The notes under the pieces were generated by a model that worked only from the letters and a program-made list of their open reading frames with translations, searched no databases and was not told where the DNA came from. 14,050 nt of DNA from an uncultured Oscillospiraceae bacterium (GTDB lineage: Bacteria; Bacillota; Clostridia; Oscillospirales; Oscillospiraceae): NCBI GenBank assembly GCA_949093475.1, contig CARXAY010000013.1, forward strand, positions 1-14,050, in the 5' to 3' direction. Shown piece after piece: positions 1 through 9,123 of this stretch (within the stretch, counting starts at the first letter, position 1; each line of letters begins with the position of its first letter). Made by a program: the position numbers and the translations under genes.

Positions 1-65
1 GATGTATTGAGATAGGCCCTGAGAGCCTTGGTATCACTGAGGCCTGAAACGTGAAAAGCGTTGAT

Positions 66-82
66 TTACACGAAATTTACAC
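66..82. repeat. Left copy of 17-bp direct repeat (candidate att site)
   Basis: TTACACGAAATTTACAC, identical to 11642-11658. The unit holds two TTACAC hexamers 11 bp apart, about one helical turn, which suits binding by a recombinase. Flanking bases differ between the two copies, so the match is confined to these 17 bp. Confidence 0.6.
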
Positions 83-119
83 GATTTGAATCAACCAGAA
101 GTCCCTTGACCTTTGGACA

Positions 120-155
120 AACCAGCCCCTGCCGATTACTCGGCAGGGGCTGGTT
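120..155. terminator. Strong hairpin, probable bidirectional terminator
   Basis: A perfect 16-bp stem (120-135 with 140-155) closes a TTAC loop. On the plus strand it is followed by a T-rich tail (GTTGTTGTCTGT). On the minus strand the tail is shorter (TTTGTCC). It sits 75 bp past the stop of the minus-strand 127-aa gene and would end that operon, and it would also block transcription entering from the left flank. Confidence 0.7.
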
Positions 156-230
156 GTTGTCTGTAAAAGTCTAATTTTACTGGAAGAGATCGGTTAGCGC
201 TTTTTATCCGTAATATGCGAAATAACCTTG

Positions 231-614
231 TTAGTCTGGATATTGTAATGGAATAAATCCATACGTGCAAATCCTGAGTTCTAACTTCATTGCATCTCCA
301 TGTGACAGTCCAGTGATGCGTTCTATCGTTGCTATGGCTGTGCTGTGGTCACGGTTGAGGGAAAAGGGTAAAACGGAAGACAAATCATATTTCTCTCCGT
401 AAATCATGCACTCTCCTTCTTCGACTGTGGCTTCGCTTTCAACACTGGCAGGCGCATTCAGTTTATCTATAAATGCGTTAAACTCAGAAGCTCGCCGTGC
501 CCGTTCCTCCCGCTTCATATCGTCCAGAACGGCGGCGGTAAAGGCGTGGTCGATCCAGTCTGTGCCGGTGGGTTGGAACAGGGGCTCGCCAAAGAAGTCA
601 TTCATAGCGCCCAT
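231..614 (-). CDS. Hypothetical protein, 127 aa
   Basis: I do not recognise this family. The 127-aa product has no signal peptide or membrane segment. It is acidic, with a charged run (MKREERARRASEF) near residues 33-45 that is probably helical, then a region starting CMIYGEKYD. The start chosen is the ATG at 614, because AAGGGGG at 623-629 lies 8 nt upstream; an in-frame ATG at 632 would put that site inside the gene. It lies 46 bp downstream of the frameshifted membrane-protein gene on the same strand and is followed by the hairpin at 120-155, so the two probably form a small operon. The context is accessory-element cargo; function unknown. Confidence 0.6.
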   Translation of the reverse strand: MGAMNDFFGEPLFQPTGTDWIDHAFTAAVLDDMKREERARRASEFNAFIDKLNAPASVESEATVEEGECMIYGEKYDLSSVLPFSLNRDHSTAIATIERITGLSHGDAMKLELRICTYGFIPLQYPD

Positions 615-660
615 ACTAAAAACCCCCTTCAATGTCTTTAATTCCTCATCAAATGTTGAG

Positions 661-1457
661 CTATCGTGGAGTAAATTTGCCGCCTTGGTATGGTTGATAA
701 GCGTTTCCGTTCAGTCCGTGTAAAGATGATTTAATTGATAGACGTTTTGACATAGATTTAATATTACGCACTTTCTTTTTCTTACAAGACTTTTTCTTCA
801 TTTTAGGGAATTTCTTGTATTTCTTCGTTTGCCCGCTCTTAAAAAATCGATAATTCAATATAGTGCAATATTTTCCTTCGTATAAAAATTTCTGTTTGCC
901 AGAAAAAATTGCTTCATAAATAGCCTCTGCAAGTGGAGACTTTCGGGGGAAAACGGGAGAGGAAATGTGGGCAATTTCCTCTTCGCTATCTGAAGTCACT
1001 TCAAATGTCCATACTTCTGTTGAACCAATTCCATACCAGTTGGGCACCGTTTTGCCCCAACCGGTACATTTTGCAACACTGCGTTCTGCCCACGGGAGTT
1101 CAAGAAGTACTGACCTTTGGGGAATGTTCTTCCTGTCCAACGGTCTACCTTGATGGAGCCGTCGCTCCAATAATCGCGCTGGGGCGCTACGATGCCGCCG
1201 CCTCTGTACCAGCAGTCCTCCCGCCGAGCCTCCTCCGTCCACCGAGCGATCCGATCCTGCTCCATTAGGCGAAAATTTTCGTGCCCCCGTTCAATTACGT
1301 CATTGGCCGGGTCTTTTGCGTGAACGGTGAGCCAAATCAGCCCGACCGGTCCCACCAGTCCCAGAATGGCCGCCACCACATCGGGACAGCCCAACATCAT
1401 GAACAAAGTGCCGGTGAACGCCCACGCGAAGAAAAGCACGATGAGAACCAAGACCAT
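661..1457 (-). pseudogene. Frameshifted membrane-anchored hypothetical protein
   Basis: The first part (1457 to about 1076) starts at an ATG with AGGAGG 9 nt upstream (1467-1472). It encodes two hydrophobic segments (about residues 1-22 and 28-46), then a soluble region ending in RWTGRTFPKGQYF. That frame stops at 996. From about 1075 a second frame, offset by minus one, gives a more protein-like continuation (KCTGWGKTVPNWYG, STEVWTFEV, YCTILNYRFF) and a lysine-rich tail to the TAG at 661. Loss of one A from the run near 1072-1076 would explain the break; restoring it joins the frames. The 3' part is also more AT-rich than the 5' part, so a recombination joint is possible. No family recognised. 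It could be a sequencing error or a natural pseudogene. Confidence 0.5.
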
Positions 1458-1598
1458 AACAAAACGCCTCCTGTTTCTGGGGCATCCCCCTTGATGGCCC
1501 TATCCTATCAAACCATCAGTCCCATAAAACGGACTTAATGGGTTGACCGCGGTGCCTATGTTTCGTCGGCTGACGGCCCTGTGCGATGAATTCACGAT

Positions 1599-1630
1599 CT
1601 ACCCTCGCAAAACGAGCAAATGGTAGTTTT
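1599..1630 (+). terminator. Weak terminator-like hairpin in the 1458-1671 gap
   Basis: CTACC (1599-1603) pairs with GGTAG (1622-1626), and CTCG (1604-1607) with CGAG (1613-1616) inside it, followed by TTTTATT on the plus strand. There is no plus-strand gene upstream, and on the minus strand no T-run follows, so it may only block antisense transcription into the helicase gene. I see no other feature in this gap. Confidence 0.3.
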
Positions 1631-1671
1631 ATTGGAATTCAAAGGGCTTGTTGAGGCTAAGTAGCCATCAG

Positions 1672-4585
<2,914 letters not shown>

Positions 4586-4593
<8 letters not shown>

Positions 4594-6115
4594 GGTCGTC
4601 ACCGCCTGTCTCCATGGGTTTAATCATGCTTTCGATGAAGGCGATTTCTTCATCGGTCAGGCCGTACTTGGCATAGAGTTCTTCGTCGGTCCAGGGCTTG
4701 GAGAAGTCTTGAAGTGGTACAAATGAATAGACTTTGCTTGTGGCGTGTTGCGACGGTTTTTTCAGCATAATCAAAAATCTAAAAAAGCGTGTTTGAATAT
4801 ACGAAATCACATTTTTACAAATGGTTTCATTACCAAAAGGCCCTATCAGCAAGTAGGTCTCAGATGACACAGCATTTGGCTCGCCAACAAAAGGCTTGCC
4901 CAGTATTGAGTGAGGAAAGGCATCGCTTCCGCTTCCGGCTTCCGGAATAAAGACTTTCCACCTTTTTATCCATTCGTGATTTTTTTGTACTTTCTCGACT
5001 GGCACATAGCCAACGCCCTCATTGTCATAGATTTTCAATAAACCAGGGGAACGCTTTCGTGCGCCGTGGAATAATGTATCAAGGCCAAACGGTTTTCTTG
5101 TGCTAACTAAAGGCTCAAATGATGCCTCGCTGTTTTGTTGAACCTTGTGGAGTATACTGATTGCTTCATTGAACCGTATAAAAACATCGCATCCGTTTTC
5201 CAGTAATGGGCGCTCAACGGGATTGCCAACAGTATTGCCTCGATGGGTTACAACTTTACAATCGCCTTTGCTATCCCGATTCCACAAAAAATAGCAAATG
5301 CCGCCTTTTATTTGGACGCCAGAAAAGCAATCTGCCGCCTCTGGATAATCGTGTATTTCCCGAAGTGAGGAATCATGGAGCATATTATCACGAAACACAT
5401 CCAGTCCTTTTCCACCAGCATACCACCTTGCAGGGATAATCATCGACAGATAACGTGGACGTAGCTTTTTCGATTGCTCAACAAATAATTGATAAATTGG
5501 AGATGCACTTACCCTATATCCTCCATCACTCAACTGATACGGCGGGTTGCCGATGATCACATCGAATTTCATACCCCAGATCTCCTCCGGCTTTGTGGTG
5601 TGGATCAGCTCGTAGGCGTGGCTCTCCATTTTTTCCCGGTGGGCTCCGCCGTACTCCTTTTCCGACGCGCCGCAGAAGACGCACTTGCCGTCTCTCCAGC
5701 GGTGCCGGACATTCTTGAAGCGAATGTTCCCCTGGATGTCGTCAAAATGGGAGACGGAGAAGGGACTGTTGGGGAACTTGGAGCAGTAGACGCTCCGGCG
5801 GGAGAGCAGGCTGGTCAGCTCGGTGATGGCGATGCCGTAGAGCTGATGGTGGAAGATGTGGTCGATGCGGTCCTGCAAATCAGGGATCTGATCGGCCAGC
5901 CCCACGATCAACCGCTTGGCGATCTCCCGCAGAAACACCCCGGATTTACAGGCGGGGTCCAAAAAGGTGGTGTTGGGGTCGGAAAACAGCTCATGGGGCA
6001 AAAGGTCCAGCATGGCGTTGGCCACCTCCGGCGGGGTGAACACCTCGTCGTTGGAGAGGTTGGCGATGCAGGAGAGGACGTCCGGGTTATAGGCGGAAAC
6101 GTAGAGGTCACTCAT
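4586..6115 (-). CDS. Eco57I-type N6-adenine DNA methyltransferase
   Basis: A 509-aa class I N6-adenine methyltransferase, expected to transfer a methyl group from SAM to adenine in a specific DNA site. Visible motifs: motif X region NDEVFTPPEV (about 22-31), SAM-binding motif I FLDPACKSGVF (51-61, with Lys where Gly is usual), and catalytic motif IV NPPY (190-193). A CVFCG pair near 145 with nearby His residues may bind zinc. The region after about residue 300 is the likely target-recognition domain, ending in WTDEELYAKYGLTDEEI. The ATG at 6115 is preferred, with AGGAGG 10 nt upstream; an earlier in-frame TTG at 6124 sits against that site. Its start overlaps the previous stop by 8 nt (coupled translation). 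The stretch from about 5545 to 4715 is strikingly AT-rich compared with the rest, suggesting an exchanged recognition segment. Confidence 0.88.
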
Positions 6116-6767
6116 AGTCGTCAAGCCTCCTGTAATCTGTCAGCGGATAGGTCTGAATGGGAGCGGGGATAAAGGCGTCGGTCACCGGGTCGTACTCCCA
6201 GCCCCGCATATCCAGCGACATTTGTTTTTCGCTGCCCGCCATGAGCTCGTTCAGCCGGAAGTCCCGGCGCTGCACGCGGTTGCCCACGGTGAAGGACCAT
6301 TCGGCAAAGATGATGGGGCTGCCGTCCGCCTGGAGCAGGGTCAACGCGTCACCGCACAAAATGTTCTTCCTGAGCAGGTAGCGGGCGATTTCCCGACAGC
6401 GGTCGCTGGCCTGCTTTTTCATCCCGGCGGTGTAGGCCCTGTCCCAAATACCAAAGAGTTTGTCCCGGCAAATGGCGGCGTTATCGGGGAGCAGCTCCAC
6501 GCCGTAGATACTGCTGAGGGCCATGACGCAGTAGCGCTCGAAGTCGGCGGGGCTTTTGCCGTATTGCCGCTTTACCACCGCCAGCTTGCGGCGCAGGATC
6601 TCGGTGAGGAAGGCGCCCTCGCCGCAGGCGGGCTCCAGAAAGCGGGAGTCGATGCGCTGACACTCGGAATCCACCAGGTCGCACATGGCCCGCACTTCCC
6701 GCTCGGCGGTAAAAACTTCGCCGTGATCGGTCACCCGTTTTTTGGATTTGACTTGTTGATCTGGCAT
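6108..6767 (-). CDS. Short methyltransferase-like protein lacking motif IV
   Basis: A 219-aa protein with the N-terminal half of an adenine methyltransferase fold: HGEVFT (motif X-like), FLEPACGEGAFL (SAM-binding motif I) and YGVELLPDN (acidic motif II). Where NPPY would be expected it has an EWSF sequence (FAEWSFTVGN) and ends soon after, so it looks catalytically inactive or dependent on a partner. It is the first gene of the three-gene operon and overlaps the full methyltransferase by 8 nt, which suggests a subunit of the same complex. The ATG at 6767 has GGCGG 7 nt upstream; an in-frame GTG at 6803 is less likely. A good promoter lies upstream (6822-6850). I recall similar short proteins beside Eco57I-type enzymes in gut Clostridia, but cannot verify that here. 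Confidence 0.75.
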   Translation of the reverse strand: MPDQQVKSKKRVTDHGEVFTAEREVRAMCDLVDSECQRIDSRFLEPACGEGAFLTEILRRKLAVVKRQYGKSPADFERYCVMALSSIYGVELLPDNAAICRDKLFGIWDRAYTAGMKKQASDRCREIARYLLRKNILCGDALTLLQADGSPIIFAEWSFTVGNRVQRRDFRLNELMAGSEKQMSLDMRGWEYDPVTDAFIPAPIQTYPLTDYRRLDDYE

Positions 6768-6821
6768 TTTCTCACCGCCAAGTGATAAGATTCTTGTTAG
6801 CACGGCGTCGAACTAATAAGA

Positions 6822-6850
6822 ATATTACTACTTCTTCGGAAAATTGGCAA
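6822..6850 (-). promoter_or_regulatory. Promoter of the R-M-like operon
   Basis: On the minus strand, TTGCCA (6850-6845), a 17-bp spacer and TAATAT (6827-6822) make a good sigma-A-type promoter, about 55 bp before the first methyltransferase-like gene. It diverges from the promoter of the HTH gene. The half-site CAAGTAT (6848-6854) overlaps its -35 box. Confidence 0.65.
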
Positions 6851-6865
6851 GTATCTCCCACAAAT

Positions 6866-6895
6866 TTGGCGGACAGTCATAGGATTCTCTATACT
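6866..6895 (+). promoter_or_regulatory. Promoter of the HTH regulator gene
   Basis: TTGGCG (6866-6871), an 18-bp spacer and TATACT (6890-6895), 18 bp before the regulator start. The half-site ATACTTG (6891-6897) overlaps the -10 box and is the exact inverse of CAAGTAT at 6848-6854; the centres are 43 bp apart, near four helical turns. This fits one regulator acting on both divergent promoters. Confidence 0.6.
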
Positions 6896-6913
6896 TGTGT
6901 TGAGGTGAACACA

Positions 6914-7198
6914 ATGATTGGAGAACGGCTGGCAGACGCCAGAAAGGATCATAAAGACACGCAAGACACCCTTGCCCAGCAGCTGGGGGTGTCGCGTTAT
7001 ACGATATCGAGTTGGGAGCAAGAAAAAAGCACACCAAGCCACGAGGACTTGGTGCGCATTTGCAGATTATATAACGTAAGTTCCGATTATCTCCTGGGCC
7101 TTAGCCGCGTCGAGCGCCCGGAGGAGTTTACCCGGGAGGAGCTGGCCCAGATCAGGGAGTTCGAGGAATTTTTGGTGTGGAAACGAAGAAAGCAATAA
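6914..7198 (+). CDS. XRE-family HTH regulator, possible R-M controller
   Basis: A 94-aa Cro/CI-type DNA-binding protein. The helix-turn-helix spans about residues 7-62 (LADARKDHKDTQDTLAQQL, GVSRYTISSWEQ, then NVSSDYLLGLS). A short acidic and basic C-terminal helix (EELAQIREFEEFLVWKRRKQ) probably mediates dimerisation. The ATG at 6914 is chosen because GAGGTG lies just upstream and the HTH fold starts a few residues in; longer in-frame forms would run through the promoter region. The gene is divergent from the R-M-like operon and ends in a strong terminator, so it is monocistronic. By position it could act like the controller (C) proteins of R-M systems, limiting its own and the operon's transcription; this role is inferred. 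Confidence 0.85.
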   Translation: MIGERLADARKDHKDTQDTLAQQLGVSRYTISSWEQEKSTPSHEDLVRICRLYNVSSDYLLGLSRVERPEEFTREELAQIREFEEFLVWKRRKQ

Positions 7199-7202
7199 GA
7201 GC

Positions 7203-7243
7203 AATCCCCTCTTGCTCAACGTAAGCGGGAGGGGATTTTATTT
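7203..7243 (+). terminator. Rho-independent terminator after the HTH gene
   Basis: A 14-bp stem with two G-U pairs (7203-7216 with 7224-7237), a 7-nt loop and a TTTTATTT tail. It separates the regulator from the toxin-antitoxin operon promoter starting at 7254. Confidence 0.85.
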
Positions 7244-7253
7244 GAGAGCACTC

Positions 7254-7304
7254 TTGACAACTACGATAAAATCGTATATACTGACACTACGATAAAATCG
7301 TAGT
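7254..7304 (+). promoter_or_regulatory. Toxin-antitoxin promoter with two palindromic operators
   Basis: TTGACA (7254-7259), exactly 17 bp, then TATACT (7277-7282): near-consensus. The spacer is filled by the palindrome TACGAT-AAA-ATCGTA (7262-7276). A second copy with longer arms lies just after the -10 box (7286-7304). Both share ACTACGATAAAATCGTA, 26 bp apart. Binding of the HTH antitoxin at both sites would close the promoter, the usual autorepression of such operons. Confidence 0.85.
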
Positions 7305-7332
7305 CAGAGATAGAGAGAATGGATGTGTGAAA

Positions 7333-7662
7333 ATGACCCGGAAGTTTGTTTTTACCCAGCCGTTTCGGGCCTGCTGGAAGGCTATGGGCCTGAGCGACAG
7401 CGACTTGCCCGCGCTGGAGGAGGCCTTGCTGGAGGACCCGCAGCTGGGAGATGTGATCGAGGGCACAGGCGGGGCCAGGAAGATGCGTATCCGCCTTCAG
7501 GGACGGGGGAAAAGCGGCGGCGGACGGGTCATTTATCTGGATGTATTCGAGAAGGAAAGTATCTATCTGCTGTTTGCATATCCTAAGAGTGTGCAGTCCG
7601 ATCTAACGCCGGAGCAGACCCGGCTGGTCCGCCGGGCGGTGGAAGCGATCAAGGGGGAGTGA
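7333..7662 (+). CDS. RelE/HigB-type toxin of a type II TA system
   Basis: A 109-aa RelE-superfamily toxin resembling the HigB-2 group, expected to be a ribosome-dependent mRNA interferase. It opens in the usual way (MTRKFVFTQPF), followed by a helix with LSDSDLPALEEALLEDP, the family signature GDVIEGTGGARKMRI, then basic GRGKSGGGRVIY and IYLLFAYPKS on the core strands. The ATG at 7333 matches the family N-terminus; an in-frame GTG at 7327 would add two residues. The ribosome binding site is weak (GGATG). Toxin precedes antitoxin, as in higBA operons, and its stop lies 2 bp before the antitoxin start. In an integrative element this pair probably helps retention or acts in defence. Confidence 0.88.
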   Translation: MTRKFVFTQPFRACWKAMGLSDSDLPALEEALLEDPQLGDVIEGTGGARKMRIRLQGRGKSGGGRVIYLDVFEKESIYLLFAYPKSVQSDLTPEQTRLVRRAVEAIKGE

Positions 7663-7664
7663 AC

Positions 7665-8018
7665 ATGAAAAAGGAACCCTGCTTTGAGTCCTCTTTATCC
7701 ATGGAGGAAATTGAGAAGAACTTTGAGGGCGTGGACTTCTTTTCCGGCCTGATGGCCGGGCTGGAGGAGGCCATGGCCTACGAAAAGGGAGAGGCGGCGG
7801 CGGAGACCTTTGCCAGAAAACGTTCTCTGCCCGATGTGAGCGTGGCGGTGGTGCGTGGCGCTTTGGGCATGACCCAGCGGGCCTTTGCGGAGGTGCTGGG
7901 GGTGTCCTGCCGGACGGTGGAGGCGTGGGAGAGTGGAAAGACCACACCGACCCCCACAGCAAAGAAGCTGATCTACCTGATCCAAGAAGACAATTCCCTG
8001 ATCCAAAAGCTGGTTTGA
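7665..8018 (+). CDS. HigA-type HTH antitoxin
   Basis: A 117-aa antitoxin. The N-terminal half (about 1-55) is acidic and helical (SMEEIEKNFEG, then LMAGLEEAMAYEKGEAA) and is the likely toxin-binding part. An XRE helix-turn-helix follows at about 60-105 (VRGALGMTQRAFAEVLGVS, then RTVEAWESGKTTP). That order, partner-binding segment first and HTH second, is common in antitoxins paired with HigB-2-like toxins. The ATG at 7665 is preferred over an in-frame GTG at 7659, as GGGGGAG lies directly upstream inside the toxin gene's end. It should neutralise the toxin and repress the promoter through the two palindromes at 7262-7304. A terminator follows. Confidence 0.88.
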   Translation: MKKEPCFESSLSMEEIEKNFEGVDFFSGLMAGLEEAMAYEKGEAAAETFARKRSLPDVSVAVVRGALGMTQRAFAEVLGVSCRTVEAWESGKTTPTPTAKKLIYLIQEDNSLIQKLV

Positions 8019-8021
8019 CGC

Positions 8022-8060
8022 AAGCCCCTCCCGCTCGCAGCTGAGCAGGAGGGGCTTTTT
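8022..8060 (+). terminator. Rho-independent terminator after the TA operon
   Basis: AAGCCCCTCC (8022-8031) pairs with GGAGGGGCTT (8048-8057), with an inner GCTC/GAGC pairing and a T5 tail. Confidence 0.85.
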
Positions 8061-8094
8061 ATGGAGGTCGAAATTTGAATTAATGGCTGAGACA

Positions 8095-8291
8095 GGACAA
8101 ATACCGTTCCGCCGCGGGGCGCCGCCGCGCCCGGAAGTGTAAAGGTACCCCTCGATGCGGATCGGCGTGTAGTTGACCCCACCGCCGGGGACTAGAAAAT
8201 GGCGGTGGATGGGCTGAATTTTTGAACGCTTCGGGGAACCGCCTGTGGCACAAGGGAAACCGGGGAATAAGCAGGCGCTTTTTGCGTTTTT
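8095..8291 (+). ncRNA. GC-rich structured block, candidate small RNA
   Basis: A compact block with no convincing gene but several hairpins in a row: TTCCG/CGGAA (8107-8111 with 8132-8136) enclosing GGGCGC/GCGCCC (8117-8122 with 8127-8132); CCACCGCC/GGCGGTGG (8179-8186 with 8201-8208); and CGCCTG/CAGGCG (8240-8245 with 8272-8277) followed by CTTTTTGCGTTTTT, which looks like an intrinsic terminator on the plus strand. The minus strand has a long open frame here but no start with a ribosome binding site, so coding is unlikely though not excluded. No strong promoter is visible upstream. No known RNA family recognised. Confidence 0.3.
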
Positions 8292-8517
8292 AATGACCTG
8301 CCCTTCCCCTGTACTCCTTGCAATCAGGTAAAATCCCGAACAATTTTTCGAACTTTATTTTGGCAAAGTATTCTTCGGAATCCCATGGGGGACATGGAGT
8401 ACCCACAAGCAAAATCGACTTTACCCCGTTCGGAAAATAGGAACAAATTGAAGAGAATAAGACACGATTAGAGCCAAGAAACAAAAAATTGTTAACAAAA
8501 ATGTTACATCTGCCCCA
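8292..8517. other. AT-rich spacer with no supported gene
   Basis: On the minus strand the frame ending at 8290 stays open for over 100 codons and reads rather like protein near its end (AKIKFEKLFGILPDCKEYRG), but it has no start codon with a ribosome binding site. It may be a gene remnant. A perfect palindrome TTGTTAACAA (8489-8498), just upstream of the promoter at 8518, could be an operator. Confidence 0.35.
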
Positions 8518-8546
8518 TTGCAAAATCCGGAGCAGTGGTGTACTAT
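8518..8546 (+). promoter_or_regulatory. Probable promoter of the rep-xis-int leader
   Basis: TTGCAA (8518-8523), a 17-bp spacer and TACTAT (8541-8546), with TG just before the -10. A transcript would start near 8552 and carry a leader of over 500 nt before the RepL-like gene. Confidence 0.6.
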
Positions 8547-8602
8547 ATCTAGGTGAGGAAAGGAAAGGGGGTGCCCGTGCCAACCTGCTGCCGTGGAGGA
8601 TC

Positions 8603-8806
8603 ATGCCTACACAGCGTTGTGATGGACGCCCTCGGTGTCGCATCGCGGCGCTGTTTTGCTTTCCTGTGAGACTTGATAAAGGAGGGTGTAGATGGTTCGT
8701 TTGCACGAGTACTGACGAGGCTACCATGAGGCAAAGAGCGACACTGAAAGGAAAATTTAGGAGTGATGATTTGAGCTTGTATGGGAGCCTCGGAAATCAA
8801 AGATAA
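8603..8806 (+). CDS. Possible Cys-rich 67-aa leader ORF
   Basis: An ATG at 8603 with GGAGG at 8595-8599, a short 3-nt spacing, opens a 67-aa frame with five Cys in its first 33 residues (C6, C12, C19, C28, C33). It runs through the hairpin at 8611-8654 and overlaps the 7-aa leader ORF in another frame. Codon use is not distinctive. It may be a real small protein, a translated leader affecting the hairpin, or chance. Confidence 0.2.
   Translation: MPTQRCDGRPRCRIAALFCFPVRLDKGGCRWFVCTSTDEATMRQRATLKGKFRSDDLSLYGSLGNQR
8611..8663 (+). promoter_or_regulatory. Attenuator-like hairpin in the rep leader
   Basis: Three stacked 6-bp helices: ACAGCG (8611-8616) with CGCTGT (8649-8654), GTGATG (8619-8624) with CATCGC (8641-8646), and GACGCC (8625-8630) with GGTGTC (8634-8639), including G-U pairs, over a CTC loop. 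A broken T-tract (TTTTGCTTT) follows. This could terminate or pause transcription before the leader peptide and the RepL-like gene. Confidence 0.45.
8692..8715 (+). CDS. Putative 7-aa leader peptide (MVRLHEY)
   Basis: AAAGGAGG (8678-8685), one of the best ribosome binding sites in the window, stands 6 nt before an ATG that opens only seven codons to TGA. Such a strong site on such a short frame, right after an attenuator-like hairpin, suggests a regulatory leader. A second mini-frame of 26 codons begins at 8726 with GAGG 5 nt upstream. What the peptide would sense is unknown. Confidence 0.4.
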   Translation: MVRLHEY

Positions 8807-8961
8807 TCGATTGGTAGAGAGCGAATATCAGAGGACAAGGGGACCTCCATATTTGCTGATTGACCGCGCGGCCTGGCGGCCGTGTAAGATGATAAGAAGA
8901 CGAAGATGAGATAGTGATAGGGCTATTCGTTGGGGCACAGTGCCTATAAGAGATTTGGCGC

Positions 8962-9057
8962 TGTCCGTCAATGACGATAGGAGCGGAAATGGGCGAGAGC
9001 TTGTGTGGCAACACCTGCGGAGAAAACCGACCCCATTTCCGTGTCCGTCAAAGACGA
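8962..9057. repeat. Direct repeats flanking a 10-bp inverted repeat
   Basis: TGTCCGTCAATGACGA (8962-8977) recurs at 9042-9057 with one mismatch. Between them CGGAAATGGG (8984-8993) and CCCATTTCCG (9032-9041) are exact inverses across a 38-nt loop. Each direct repeat contains its own small palindrome (CGTC/GACG). The arrangement could be an origin with initiator sites, a transfer origin or an mRNA stem. An ATG at 8989 preceded by AGGAG lies inside the left arm. Confidence 0.5.
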
Positions 9058-9123
9058 ATGCCGGCCCAAACGAATTTGCCCGGAGAGAAGGTCAATCAGA
9101 TAATTAGGAGGAAATTTGATAGC

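Noticed and set aside
1..65. tRNA gene or gene end as integration target at the left boundary
   Set aside because: No cloverleaf is visible and the only open frame is a short tail to a TGA. The target site cannot be identified from this window.
1060..1090. Programmed -1 frameshift in the membrane-protein gene
   Set aside because: The site (TTG CAA AAT) is not a usable X-XXY-YYZ slippery heptamer and no stimulating stem is evident, so a simple indel is likelier.
7260..7304. CRISPR-like repeat
   Set aside because: There are only two copies, they are palindromic and they sit on a promoter. They are operators, not an array.
7323..7586. Alternative 87-aa frame starting at an ATG 10 bp before the toxin start
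   Set aside because: It overlaps the toxin in another frame and shows no recognisable protein, whereas the toxin frame carries the family signature.
8290..8727. Minus-strand 145-codon frame
   Set aside because: No start with a ribosome binding site. It runs antisense through the promoter, hairpin and leader peptide, and only its last 40 residues look at all protein-like. At most it is a remnant.
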